Source: Diaporthe sp. PMI_573 (taxonomy: Eukaryota > Ascomycota > Sordariomycetes > Diaporthales > Diaporthaceae). Taken from it: 64,000 nt of DNA. The stretch lies in contig JAJTUP010000070.1 in NCBI GenBank assembly GCA_021399435.1, forward strand, positions 186,001-250,000. The letters run 5' to 3'. The notes beneath the pieces were generated by a model. That model was given only the letters and a program-made list of their open reading frames with translations, ran no database searches and was not told the DNA's origin. Both the position numbers and the translations under genes were made by a program. Positions 34,109 to 45,644 of this stretch are shown here, piece after piece. Numbering within the stretch: the first letter of the stretch is position 1; each line of letters starts with the position of its first letter.

Positions 34109-34439
34109 TGTTGGTTGGGCACGTAAACGAGTAATTACTCGAAGGGGTTACCGAAGTGGCTACTTGATAGCTTCAATTCGGTGGTTCTGTCGTGTGTTTT
34201 GCTTCTGGCTGACCCCTTCGTGGGCGGCGAAGCGCCCAAGTAGGGTGCAGCCAGAAGGCTGACTAATCTAAGGTGTGCACGGGCCAGTAGTCGGTCCAAG
34301 CGTCCTTGCTGCCAATGGCTGCCTGAGATGACTAAGCAGCCATCCGCAGCCAGCCAGCCAGAAGTGGCCAGCTGCAGCGGTCCGCTTCGGACCGACACCT
34401 TCGGCTATCGCTATCGCTATTGCTATCACCCATTCCACA
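34109..34439 (-). mobile_element. Solo LTR with 5-bp target duplication
   Basis: 331 bp, starting TGTTGGTTGGGC and ending CCATTCCACA, about 80% identical by eye to the two LTRs of the 8.2-kb element downstream. It is flanked by a perfect 5-bp duplication, ATAGT (34104-34108 and 34440-34444), so it is a true solo LTR left by recombination rather than the end of a larger element. Nearly all differences from the full-length element's LTRs are C/T or G/A, with the solo copy keeping C and G. Strand is given to match the coding direction of the full-length element. Confidence 0.92.
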
Positions 34440-34810
34440 ATAGTGTTTATTTAATATATTTATTAAAGGAGCTAGACTTAAAAGAGGCTATAACAGTAAT
34501 AGCTATATTAAAGTTATTACTCTTACCTTTTAAGTTTTTTAATAGTACCTTTAAGATATTTTAAGAAAATAATATCTAAGTAAAAGATAAAGATAATATA
34601 TTAATAAATATAATCTTTATTATTTTTAATCTAAGTTAAGCTAGCCACTATTATGCTAAGAATATAATATTTGCAAACCTTAAGCTACTTATAGATAATA
34701 CTATTATAGTGCCTAAGCTAAATATCTACTATAATATATTTTCTAATAAACTTAATTAATTAATTTGCAACAAGCTTGCTTCTAAAGGTTGGTGGATCGA
34801 ATGGGAGTCA
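34440..34810. other. AT-rich stop-dense DNA
   Basis: 371 bp of very AT-rich sequence with no gene and no recognisable repeat; RIP-type composition. Confidence 0.5.
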
Positions 34811-35040
34811 GGTAGTAGTAGGGTGTACTGAGGTCTTGTTGGGACGCTTGAGAGTGGTTTGGACAACTTTGTATTGAATTCGAGTGGGCTTCTGTCAGCC
34901 CTCCTCATAGTCCCTCCGACATGACCTTAACCCTGGGCACGCTGCGGTTGGCTCTGGTGTAGGAATGGAGGGGCTGGAAAATTCGGCCCTCAGACCCACC
35001 ATCTTTGGCTTCAAACAGCCAGCCAACCCTAACCCTGACA
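34811..35040 (-). repeat. Dispersed repeat A, long copy
   Basis: 230 bp, the inverted counterpart of 33006-33129. It ends CCAACCCTAACCCTGACA on the plus strand. It is GC-normal within AT-rich surroundings, suggesting it inserted after, or is too short for, RIP. The CCCTAA-like motif occurs only twice and is not a telomere. Confidence 0.75.
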
Positions 35041-35649
35041 GTAACCAAACTAAATACAGATAAACTTCAGAAATCAGGCTATCTAACAAACTAGGTTACA
35101 TGCTTTTTGGGTAAGAAATAAAGGGAATGCAGAGGTTCGAAGTTAGGGTCTTACAATAGCCTAAAAAATCGACTCACAGCCACCAAACTCATCTGCCGCC
35201 GCGCACGCCACATAGGCACTTAGTCGAAAAAACGCCAAGTCTAGGGTAACTCCCTACGTGAAGTCTAGGGTAACTCCCTACGTGCAGCGCCTACACGAGC
35301 GTTTCTGTTTAACAAAATCCTTTAAATCTACTATAATAAGCCGCTAAGCGGCTATTAGAAATAAATAAGAATATAAAACCTAATTAAACGGTATTTTTAT
35401 TGGCTAGGCTTAAAGACCTTTATAGCAAAATATATATGCTTCTATATAATATACTAATATAACTCTATACTATACTATTACCTATATAGAAAGCTTGCTT
35501 TATTTTTAATTTCCTTATAATCTATATAAGAACTAAATATAAACTTTATTATTAGGTTTCTAGTAGTTATAATAAATGGCCAAAAAGTAGATATAATTTT
35601 AGTAATAGTTAACTATTTTAATAAAATAAGTTTTTTTTTATTTATTAAT
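35041..35649. other. AT-rich DNA with a 24-bp tandem pair
   Basis: Contains two perfect head-to-tail copies of a 24-bp unit (AAGTCTAGGGTAACTCCCTA + CGTG) at 35237-35260 and 35261-35284, in a GC-normal patch of about 150 bp. The remainder is AT-rich without a gene. Confidence 0.6.
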
Positions 35650-35981
35650 TGTTGGTTGGGCACGTGAGCGAGTAATTACTTAAAAGGGTTACCAAAGTAG
35701 CTACTTGATAGCTTTAATTTGGTGGGTCTGTCTGGTATATCTGTTGTGCTTCTGGCTGACCCCTTTGTAGGCGGCAAAGCGCCCAAGTAGGGTGCAGCCA
35801 GAAGGCTGACTAATCTACAGTGTGCACAGGTTAGCAGTTAGTCTAAGCGTTCTTGCTGCCAATTGGCTGCCTGGGATAACTAAGCAGCCATCTGCAGCCG
35901 GCCAGCCAGAAGTAGCCAGCTGCGGCGGTCTGCTTTAAACTAATGCCTTTGGCTATTACTATTGCTACTATCCATTCCATA
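35650..35981 (-). repeat. 3' LTR of the 8.2-kb Copia element
   Basis: 332 bp, the downstream LTR with respect to the minus-strand coding direction. It is collinear over its full length with 43563-43894 and with the solo LTR at 34109-34439. Differences are almost all transitions. Confidence 0.92.
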
Positions 35982-37790
35982 CTGACAGTTTTCTACTTTT
36001 GGCCAATTCCTCTAAAAACGTAATTTCCTCTATATTATATATATCTGGTTACATACTTTATTACATGTTTTAGTCTACATATCCCTCTACCCAAATAGTT
36101 ACCTTATTAATGTCAACAAAGCGTTTTAAAGCCTTATTTGGTAATATCTTTATTATAATATTAGCAAGATTGTTATTGCCGTTTATTTATTATACCTTAT
36201 CAATTTCCCGTCGTTTATATACCTAGCAAAGAGATATAATGTCGATTATAAGTCTCTTTTCCTTAGTAGTTCCCAGCTTTACTAGATACTTATAGAGCAA
36301 GTAGAAATCTATATAAATTACTAGAGGTATTTAATTAATACCCAATTAGTCGGTGATTAGCTTTAAAGTCAATAAAAGAATGATTTCTATGTTAAAGCTG
36401 TTAGTTATTCTATAGATCTCAGAAGTAAAAATGCTTTAAATAACTCTTTTATACTTTATAGAAGACTAATATATAACGTTTCCTTAAAGCTTATACTATA
36501 ATGTTATGCTATCTGCTTTCTTGTTGACAAGAATTATTATAAAGCCGATTTAAGAGCTAAGGTCTTAGTTATTAGCAAAAGAACTATTAATAAAGACTAT
36601 TAGTTTGGCGGTTTTTAAGTTAACTATAATGTATTGTAATCTTCTTGACGGATTCTTTATTTGCCATTTTAAGCGTTTGTTTAACTTGGTGTAATTGTCT
36701 TTATTAGACATTTGGGCTTGGGCAGCAACTAATAGGTTAAATAAAGCCTTGGGTTGGCAAAGTAAGGCAAGGTAAGCACTATAAGTACGTTGCTTGAGAT
36801 ACTTCTAGGCAAAGGTATGTAACTTTAGATTAATTATTGTAATCTTCTTGCCTTAACCTTTCTGCTAAAGGCAAATAGTACCTTTTGGGATTATTGTTAA
36901 CTTATTGCCGTTAAAATTAAGCGTCTTTTCTGGTAATAGCTTCTCTTTTAGCTTATATTATAGCTCTGCCTTAACGATCTTTTCGTCCTTAAAAGCTAAG
37001 AACTTTGGTATATCTAGCAGTAGAGTATTATCCATCTATATACCCATAATGGTAAATTTATCCTTTCTACTAATAGACACTAGAAGACATAGATTAAACG
37101 TCAAGGTTTACATCTATAGTTATTTACGGTAGTAATAATAATAGATAGTCTACTAATAAACTCTAGCTTTAGCGATTCTATAGAGAGGCTTTACCATTCT
37201 TATAATTATGCCGGCTAGATACTAGGCTTACATTTTAGAAGAAAGCCGGGCCAGAATTTTACAAAATAGCTTTAACTTTAATTATAGATATGCCTGCATT
37301 ATATTATATAGTTTAATACTGGCATTGATAGACTTAATTAGGCCGAGTGTTATAGTAATGAAAAGTTGTTAACTAGCCTGTTAAATTATAGGCAACTATA
37401 TAAGGATGTTTCTCTTATTTTTATCGCTATACTTCTAAATAATTAAGCGAGATTTCTTATAAAGGACTTTAGTCTTCTCCTTTATTTCTCGTATTATTTA
37501 AGAGTTAAATAGCTAAAGGGTGCTATAAACCATTAAGTTAAATTATTTAAATTAAAAGATGCTTTAAGTAACAAGATTATTAATCTCCTTAACATCTAAT
37601 GCTTTAAATAGTTTACCGGCAGCTATAATTATGCCATCTTGATAAAGTTTTAACAATAGAGTATAGTTATCCTTTTTCTTCTAAATAAGGAAGGTTGTAG
37701 ATAGCTTTAGCTTGTTTTTAAATTTGGGAGATTGGCCTTTTCTTTATAGCAGGGCCGGGGTACTAGCATGGTCTAAAGCAGGTAATAGAC

Positions 37791-38180
37791 CTGTTTTAGG
37801 CTGGCCAGTCTCCGGAATAGATAATAAAAACGTGGACACCAAAGCCGAGCATAACAGGTGCCCAAGTTCTGCTGGCCCCTCTGAGCGAGAGAGAGGGAAC
37901 TGCTAGAGGGCTCCAACGCGAAGAAAGAAGAGATAATGAAAAAGGGCCGGAAGGGCCACGAAGGCGATAAAAGCAGTGATTGGGTTCTGATCAGACAATG
38001 TCACAGGTTATCAAATAATAATAATAGAAGAATGAGTTGAATTGTTGCTTCGGCCCTCGAGAGGGACAGAAGCATGTCCGGTACTTATAGTACGGACGGC
38101 CAAGAAAGAAAATTCATCGCACTAGCTACGTGAAACACTGCACCCCGTAACAATAATAAATCTATTTTAGGCCCGCCGCC
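37791..38180. mobile_element. GC-normal insertion flanked by 20-bp direct repeats
   Basis: About 390 bp of GC-normal sequence within the AT-rich Copia pol region. It is bounded by perfect 20-bp direct repeats GTCTAAAGCAGGTAATAGAC (37771-37790 and 38181-38200). Inside, TGTTTTAGGC (37792) to CCCCGTAACA (38152) has TG..CA ends, so a solo LTR of another family read on the minus strand is one reading. The flanks do not show a 5-bp duplication for those ends, so the nature is open. No ORF is supported. Confidence 0.55.
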
Positions 38181-38214
38181 GTCTAAAGCAGGTAATAGAC
38201 TAGTATCTGGTCTG

Positions 38215-40010
38215 TTGCCTGATGAAAACTCAAGTAAAAGATTTTTGTTATTTCAAAAATATTCTCGGATAATGGTTGACCTAAACTTTATAAGTCTGTT
38301 TGGTAGGTTAAGGGTTATATTATATTTGTTAACTGCTATTAGCTTGTATAGATCTTGCCAGCCGTCCTTTTCTTATCATATAAGTATCTCCGACTATAGT
38401 GGCATATTTAGCATACCGGTAATATCCGGGCCGTTTTGGGTATTAAAAGCTCTGGCAATCTGCTTTTTGGTATAATGTTTCTAAAGATCTTATATTGCCT
38501 TAGTAATTACCTTAACATACTTAAATATTGACGGTATAGGCGGCAAATTTATATTTACTTGTAGAAAAGCGCCAAAGATAAGCAGAGTGGGTACTAGCCT
38601 ATCTAGGCCGACAGTATTATTTACAGCCTTTAGTGCTATTTAAAAAATAATATCCTCTAAAAAGATTCCTCTTAATTCTATATAGAGGATCTTAAACGCT
38701 TGTCAAAGTGGTCTATAATAGCGTTTAATCTTACCTATAGACTAGTAGGCTTCTGTTAAAACCTATTTGTATATAATCTCTATAATCTTTGCCTTGTTTT
38801 AAAATTTAACTAAAGTAAAGTTGGTACTAGTATTGTAAGTAAGACAGTTAGGAGGACCTAGATATATATCTATCTAGACTATTTAAAAGGCTTCCTAGAT
38901 ATCTTTTGTAGACATTAATGCTAGAAACTTTCCGGCTTAAAAAGATATTCCAGAGTCTATAATATATAGTATCGGCTTGCTGTTAAGATATATAATATTA
39001 ACGATAATTTTATAGTTAAAGTTGTAATTATCCCTTAAGTTAAATTTAAACCTTCTTAGAGCAGCGCCCTTTAGCTGGCAGTAGTAATAAAATTTACTAA
39101 TAACCTTAAATATAGTAAGGTTAGGGTTATAACCGGCATCTTTAAGCAGATAATAAAGACGGTTAGCCGCTAGGTAACTAAATTATTAATAAAGTTGTTA
39201 AAGTTTGTTTTTTATAAAGAATATGCCTACCTTATGGCTTTCTAGAAAAAAATATAGATAACCTTATTTCTGGGTTACTAGAATGGTTATATTTGGGCCT
39301 AAATTTTATAATAATACTAATTTGTCGGTAGTATTACGGAAATAAACCCCTAGCTTGTCTATATTTTAAATATATATTAAGAATAGGGTCGGAGCCTCTA
39401 TAATGTAGAAGGTAATGGGCCCTATAGTTGTCTTTACAGTTATTGTACTAATTAAGGTAAGACGGGATTTCTTTCTACACTTAACGACGGCTTTATTAGT
39501 ACGGCCGGTATTTATAATAACAGAGAAGTTCTCTTGATTTAGAGCCAAGTATTATTTACAACTAATAGTCAAAAATTATATAGCGCCGGTATTAGAGATA
39601 ATACCTTAAAATTTATTGCAAGAATATCTTCCTTTTAGCGTAAATTAACTTATTAGGACAATAGTATCATTAGTCTTGTCGATATTATTAAGGCCAAGTA
39701 AATATAGAAATAAAGTATTGGCAAAAAGTTGTTAAGCTTCCTTATAACCATTTAAATTGTCCTTATACTTATTATAAGCATCTTTTAAAGTAATGTTAAG
39801 TTTTTTAAAGTCGACAAGAAAAGAAGTAAATTTAGTATTAAATGTTAAATGCCCCTTAATTTTATAGATTAAGAAATACTGCTTGTATGCCTTTTAATGT
39901 TTCTCAAAGGTATAGTTTAAAGACTAGTATCCTTCTTTATTACACACAAAGCAGCATTTTCAATAATAGCCACGGCGGCGGTTATTACCATAGTGGCGGC
40001 CATTACTATA
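38215..40010 (-). pseudogene. Copia gag-pol relic (zinc knuckle, protease, integrase)
   Basis: Readable on the minus strand with many stops. A gag zinc-knuckle remnant (KCCFVCNKEGY, near 39930-39970) is followed by a protease-like block at 39366-39548 (NQENFSVIINTGRTNKAVVK, then IGPITFYIIEAPTLF, resembling the usual IGT..FHVVEADTPFLLCL). An integrase-like region near 38830-39090 includes RRFKFNLRDNYNFNYKIIVN and a degraded W-I-D-x-Y-L-G-P-P motif. These are well-known features of fungal Ty1/Copia polyproteins. No intact product can be made. Confidence 0.8.
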
Positions 40011-40945
40011 ATGGCGTTTATTACCACAGCGGCGGTTATTACTACAAAAGCTGTTACGGCTAAATTATGCTTAAAAGCCTAATTTGCAACTTTATTACCG
40101 ATTATTTATATACCGACAATTAAGATAGTATATCTTATTATTTATACTAACCTTATCTTTCTAAAGAAATCATTAAGGTATTATACGGTTAATGCTTAGC
40201 TTAAATAATAATTATAGATCCTAAAAAAGATATTTATACAATGCCTACAGTATAAAAAGTACGTATTTAAATTTAAATACTCTAGAGTAGGCACAAAGTA
40301 CTGTTATATAAAGTATCTTGTTACCCTGATACTTAGGGCCAAGTACTTACTAGTATAGCTATAATTTATCGAGAAGCAGTATCAAAATATTATAAGAATT
40401 CTTATTAATATTGTCTTTATCTTGGCAAAAAGTCTTAAATATTACTATTATTTAATTATTATAATACTGCTAGTAATTAGTATTGGTATTAAAATATTGT
40501 TTAAGTCTTCTATAGGCTTCTAAGAATTCTATACTTAGGCTAATATAGGTAATTTAGTATAACTTGGCATAGTTGGTAAGAATTAAAGAAAGAATTATAT
40601 AAAATTACAGTAGAATAATATTATAAGACCAGGTAATAGAGAATATAATGTAGACCTTATTATTAAAAAGGTTATAGATATCTCTAATTTATTTTAGCCT
40701 TTAATTCTAAGCCTTAGAAAAGAATATAATCTTATTGGGTTTAAGATTAATATACCCTTAATATCTTAGAAGAAGTGTATAGTATAGGTTTTTTAGATCT
40801 AGGGGTATAAGGAATAGTCTTAGGGTTTTGGTAAAATACAGTATGCTGGGAAATGTCTAATTAGGCTGCTTGTATTATTAGGTATTGGCTTGCTAGTCTG
40901 GCGGCTAAGTGGTATCTTGCTATTTTTATAGCTATAATGTTTTTT

Positions 40946-41422
40946 GCCATTCTTTTAGAATGGTCTTTCATCCCGTACGATGTCAAATCCCTCAGTATGC
41001 ATCTCCCGCCAAAAAATATTAATTCTCTGTCCCGCTATGCTGGGTATATGAAAATGATCCTTGGATTATTCTGCATTTAATGAACATGGTTACTCAGCGT
41101 CACGACTTCTTGATCGTGAGGAAATTAACAAATTAGTTTTGATTAATAGTTGCTTTGCCTCTGTCGAACCCTAAAATCCCGGCGTTTTGTTTGTAACTTA
41201 GATCTTTGCGTATACGTTATTTTCATTGGTCTGGATCTTTTTCTCCAAATCTCTGCACCAGACGGAGTAAGCAGACCCCCCTGCGGCCCAAAGCCCCCTG
41301 CGGCCTGAAGGGCCCATTCATGGCGGAGGCGCTTCGCGGGAGCGAGCGAGCGGAGCGAGCGAGCGAGGGCGAAGTGCCCCCGCCGTTTAACTATTTGCAA
41401 ACTAATACACTAAAAGAATGGC
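40946..41422. mobile_element. Nested MITE-like insertion with 13-bp TIRs
   Basis: 477 bp with perfect 13-bp terminal inverted repeats, GCCATTCTTTTAG (40946-40958) and its reverse complement (41410-41422). It is markedly GC-richer than its host element, particularly 41270-41390, where a GAGC-type short tandem occurs (gagcgagcgagcggagcgag). No transposase ORF fits, and no convincing target-site duplication is visible. Its contrast with the RIP-mutated host implies it arrived after the host was mutated, or escaped because it is short or unique. Confidence 0.6.
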
Positions 41423-43562
41423 CCTTGTGAGCTTCGAAGAAGCTATCCACACAATATATAATTATTACTGGTTTGACGAAAATTTTACTGGTAGCTATTA
41501 GATTTGTTGTAAAGCCTGTATGGTATTCTACTATAACTTTAATATAGTACTAGTTACCTAACCTGGTTAAGATATAGGTTTTACTAGCTAAGGTATATAA
41601 CTTGGTAGTTATAATAGTAGTTAAAGGATAATACTCTTCTCTTTAGTCTTTATAACGACTTTATTATTATTAGTAATCTCTACTATAGAATCTAGCATAG
41701 GATTTAGTATAGGATCTAGTATAGAATCTAGAAGTTAAATTAGGCTATTATAAGTCTAAGCCTTAGTCTTTTTAGCTTTTATAGAGGCGTTGTAGAAATA
41801 TGACTAAAGATAGATAGTATATACTAGAAGCTCTTTAGTTGGCTAGGCAGGGTATTCCTTGTAGGTTAAAAAGGTATTAATTTATAGTCTAATTTATCTT
41901 TCCTATAGATTAAGGTAGACACCTTGCTGATAAGTAAGGTTTCAGAGTTCTTTCTTTTAGCCGACAGTAGCCTTGCCGACTATCTTAGTAGTCTACTCTT
42001 TAAAGTAAGACTAGGTATTAAGCAGGAAGCCATTGTTAATATATTATATTTAATATATCCTCTCTATTACCTTAAAGATATATATAGAGGCCTATTTCTT
42101 GTCGATCTTCTTGGCGTTAACCGGTATCTCTATTAGTAGTAAATTAACCTTTTCCTAGTTGGCTTTTGTAACTGAGTAGTACCGGCTTGTAATGCTGTCT
42201 GCTTTTATTTCTCCTTAACGTTTATTTCTTGGTATTTACTTGCCGCTGGGCTCTTAAGAGAAGAGTTAGTAGCGACGACCGGTATGTCCTTTTCCGCCAT
42301 TATAATTAAAAACTGCTAATATAATTATTATAGAAGCTGTTGTAAACTCTTCTAGCTGCAACTTTTGACCGGCATAAGTATACTATTTACCCGCAGGTAG
42401 TGGTTTTTGGCAAACGGAAGTATTACCGCGCAGTTTTATATATAAAGGTTTCCTCTTTTTTTATTCTTAACGTTAAAAAACAGCAAACAAAGGGGTAGGA
42501 GAGAAAACAAAATGCGTAGACAGTGGGGACGAAGCGCAGAGACTGTAAATAAAATACGTGCAGCAGCTACCTTTGCTGTTTATATACGAGAAAGCAGACC
42601 AAAGGAAAAGTACGAGAGAGGGTATAAAATTGTCGTAGAGAAGGGTAATCGTGATAATTTAGGCGTAGGTAATGATGGTGAGAAAGAGAGAAGGTAAGTA
42701 GTGATAGGAAAGGGTAAGTGGTGGTTTAAAGGGTGTAAATAGCGATAGTTTAAATTAAAAGTAATGAAAAAATAATGTAAAAGTATGTTATGACACGCTC
42801 TTTAATATAGGAAAGTACTCTAAAGACTTGCTTATAACTATTTGGTAATAGTTAAGTATAGTAAACCATTTGACAATAGTTGATTTATAGGTAACTATTT
42901 ACAATATTTAAGTATAGGATACTAATAGATTGCTATACAGGTAGTGTAGGGCTCTAAAGGTAGTTGCCTTATAGGTAGTGCAGGGCTTTAAAGGGATGTG
43001 CTATTTGTAAGACTAAGTAAATGGTTTATATAGTATTTAGATGGTAACTGTTTAAATTTTCTTGACCAGCCCTCCTTATAGTTATAGTTACTATACGTGC
43101 TATGGCAATGTTTGTAAGGGGTAGGGTAATTGGTTGAATAGTTAGTAGAGAGTTCTTTTAGCCTCAAAAAGAGCGTTTTTAAGGGCTTTTGTCGATTTAC
43201 ACGTTTGTTTAGTTAGGTTCTTAGCGGTACAAATAGGCAGTATGGCCTTAAAATAGTACTTTTAAGGGCTTTTGTTGATATAATTGTCGTGATAGGTATT
43301 TGTAATAATCTTAACGGTGTTTTCTTGTATAATAGAGTATACTGATGGGTCCTAAATCTTTCTTTTACCGGGAGGAATCGGGTTATCTAAGGGTTAATTG
43401 TTGCCAATTAGTAGGGAGCATGTTAAATATTAGTATGCTAGCCTGGTAATGATCTTAGCACAGATGTTGTTACTTAAAATGGCTTAAAAACCATAGTAAT
43501 GGCGACAGTAATCTATCTCTTTCTTCCTTTCTGTTAGGGATTGCTAAGTAATTACTGATTAG

Positions 43563-43894
43563 TATTAGTTGGACATGTAAGCAAGTAATTACTTGAAAGG
43601 GTTACCGAAGTGGCTACTTGATAGCTTTAATTTGGTGGGTCTGTCTGGTGTGTCTGTTGTGCTTCTGGCTGACCCCTTTGTGGGCGGTGAAGTGCTCAAG
43701 TAGGGTGCAGCTAGAAGGCTGACTAATCTACAGTGTGCATGGGCCAGCAGTTAGTCTAAGTGTCCTTACTGCCAATTGGCTGCCTGGAATGACTAAGTAG
43801 CTATCTGCAGCCGGCTAGCTAGAAGGGGCCAGCTGCGGCGGTCTGCTTTGGACCGATGCCTTTGGCTATTGTTATTACTACTACCCATTTTACA
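43563..43894 (-). repeat. 5' LTR of the 8.2-kb Copia element
   Basis: 332 bp, collinear with 35650-35981. The adjacent TTAAT at 43895-43899 is the second half of the target-site duplication. It should carry the element's promoter, reading leftward. Confidence 0.92.
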
Positions 43895-45644
43895 TTAATA
43901 ATATAATTAATATTATTAAATTAGCTATAATCTTCTATAAAGAGATAGAATATAGATTTGGCCTGCTGTAAAACATTATTACTCGTAAAACCGAGATTAC
44001 GGTGTTCAGCCCGCCGAATTTAGCTGGCGCGTGCTGCTGTTTTAAGCAGCCTCGACACCACAGGCAAAGGTCTCCAGCAGGTACCGTGTACCTGTAGGCG
44101 GGGTAGCGCCTAGGGCTCCACCACCCTACCTCTCTAGTAGTTAATCCATTCCATGGCATCCCGTAATCTAGGCACAAAGGGGGTCCTAACTTTGGGCCTT
44201 CTCTTTCTTACTTTGAGGAACCTAGAAGCCCGGCTAGTGGTAGCTACTTCCGGCTCCCCGACTTTACCTATAAAAATGTCCTTGCGCGCTAACTATTCCC
44301 TAGCCCTTGAATACTTAATAAAGAAGGTTCAAGGGCCGTCATACAAATCGCCTTGGCCTCTCATCCTTGCATCTACCGTTAGTATTACTTGCTGGGAAAG
44401 CTTTATAATAAACTTCGGTTACTTCTTAATTAATTGCCTGCTAGAATACTAGGTAGAACGATAACTACTTACCCGTGCTCTAGAGTGACTAGGCTCCTTG
44501 ACTATAATACCGACTTTCTCAAGCGCGTCGCTGCCCAAGAAGGGTAGGCCCGCCTAACCACAGGACCGACTCCCCTGATAGTTAAGCAGCACGCTAAGTA
44601 CCGCAAGATGATGGAGGGTGTCTGTTTCATCAAGCTAAAGTATGTAAACGAGACCGAGGTTAATATTAGCAAGATCTTTGGGAAATAGAAGTAGTTTGTT
44701 ACGGAACCCTATAGTGTCTACCCTTGAGAGGATATCCTATTAGTTAACCTCTTTGAGTTAGGTACTATGATGGGATGAAAGTTGGAGACTAGATGGTGAT
44801 GCTCTAAAGTCTAACCTAGGTAATAATAGAGGACTTTTTCTTATAGGTCTGTGAGAGATATAGGATTAAGTCCTAGGGTACCTTACAAGAGTATATTTAT
44901 TAGTTTTAGCAGCTCTATATGATTATTAACAGCTACTACCCTAACTATAATGATATTAAAGAGCTTTATAAGGTACAAGATAGTATTAACCTCCTAGAAG
45001 TTGCCTTTACTGATATGCTAGTAGTATTATAACTGTGTCCTTGTCCCCTGCTTTAACCTCTAGGTGCTTAATGTTAATGGCAAACTAGTCCTTAATATCG
45101 ACTTCTTATAGGTCATACTTATTTTTAACATTGTCTACGACACTAGCATTTATCCTCTCAAGCTATAGCGCCTTAACGACGCGGGCTGCTATATAATTAT
45201 TTGCTATATAGGAGTGTGGCCTGCTGAGCTGGTGTATAATGAGAGGAAGCTACTGAAAGATGGTTCCCTCGAAGAGCTGTTTGGTGCTAAAGCCGTTATA
45301 GAAGCCGACGATAATGTTAATAAAGAGCCTGACGACCTGGATTCTGCGGTGCTTTATACACTGCTCCTGAAAGAGACGGTGAAGTAGGACTGGCTAAAAG
45401 CCCTCTGCTACGAGGATATCCTGATAATAGTTGTCCGCTACCTGAAATCTGACGTATGCGTTGGCATAAACATGGGGTTTTAGCATGTATAAATAAAGAA
45501 GCGCCCGGCCAGTCGCATACTGACGGCAAAGCTTTCCATCCCTTCGCAACATAACCCGATACTGAAAACACATCGGTTCTTTGCCTCTTATCACTGGTCC
45601 TTCTACGACATAAGCCATCACGTAAAGCAACAATATCGCCCAGC
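43895..45644. other. Degenerate coding relics, unidentified
   Basis: 1.75 kb of mixed composition without an intact gene. GC-normal patches at 44000-44350 and 44500-45620 show protein-like runs on the plus strand broken by TAG/TAA, e.g. AKYRKMMEGVCFIKLKYVNE (near 44590-44650) and LEELFGAKAVIEADDNVN (near 45267-45320). The stop pattern is that of RIP. The original family is not recognised. Confidence 0.5.

Larger units (their letters stand above)
35650..43894 (-). mobile_element. Copia-type LTR retrotransposon, RIP-inactivated
   Basis: An 8,245-bp element bounded by two 332-bp LTRs (35650-35981 and 43563-43894) and a perfect 5-bp target duplication, TTAAT (35645-35649 and 43895-43899). LTR ends are TG..CA type (TGTTGG or mutated TATTAG; CATTCCATA or CATTTTACA). 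The coding strand is minus: a zinc-knuckle relic near 39930-39990, an aspartic-protease-like stretch at 39366-39548, then integrase-like sequence further left, in the Ty1/Copia order. Every reading frame is broken by TAA/TAG stops and the element is strongly AT-rich, consistent with RIP. Two GC-normal insertions lie inside (37791-38180 and 40946-41422). Confidence 0.92.

Noticed and set aside
33009..35040. CCCTAA/TTAGGG-like motifs considered as telomeric sequence
   Set aside because: Only about one and a half units in each of two inverted repeat copies, embedded inside the contig; not a telomere array.
35237..35284. Direct 24-bp tandem considered as a CRISPR-like array
   Set aside because: Only two head-to-tail copies without spacers, in a eukaryotic genome; a simple tandem duplication.
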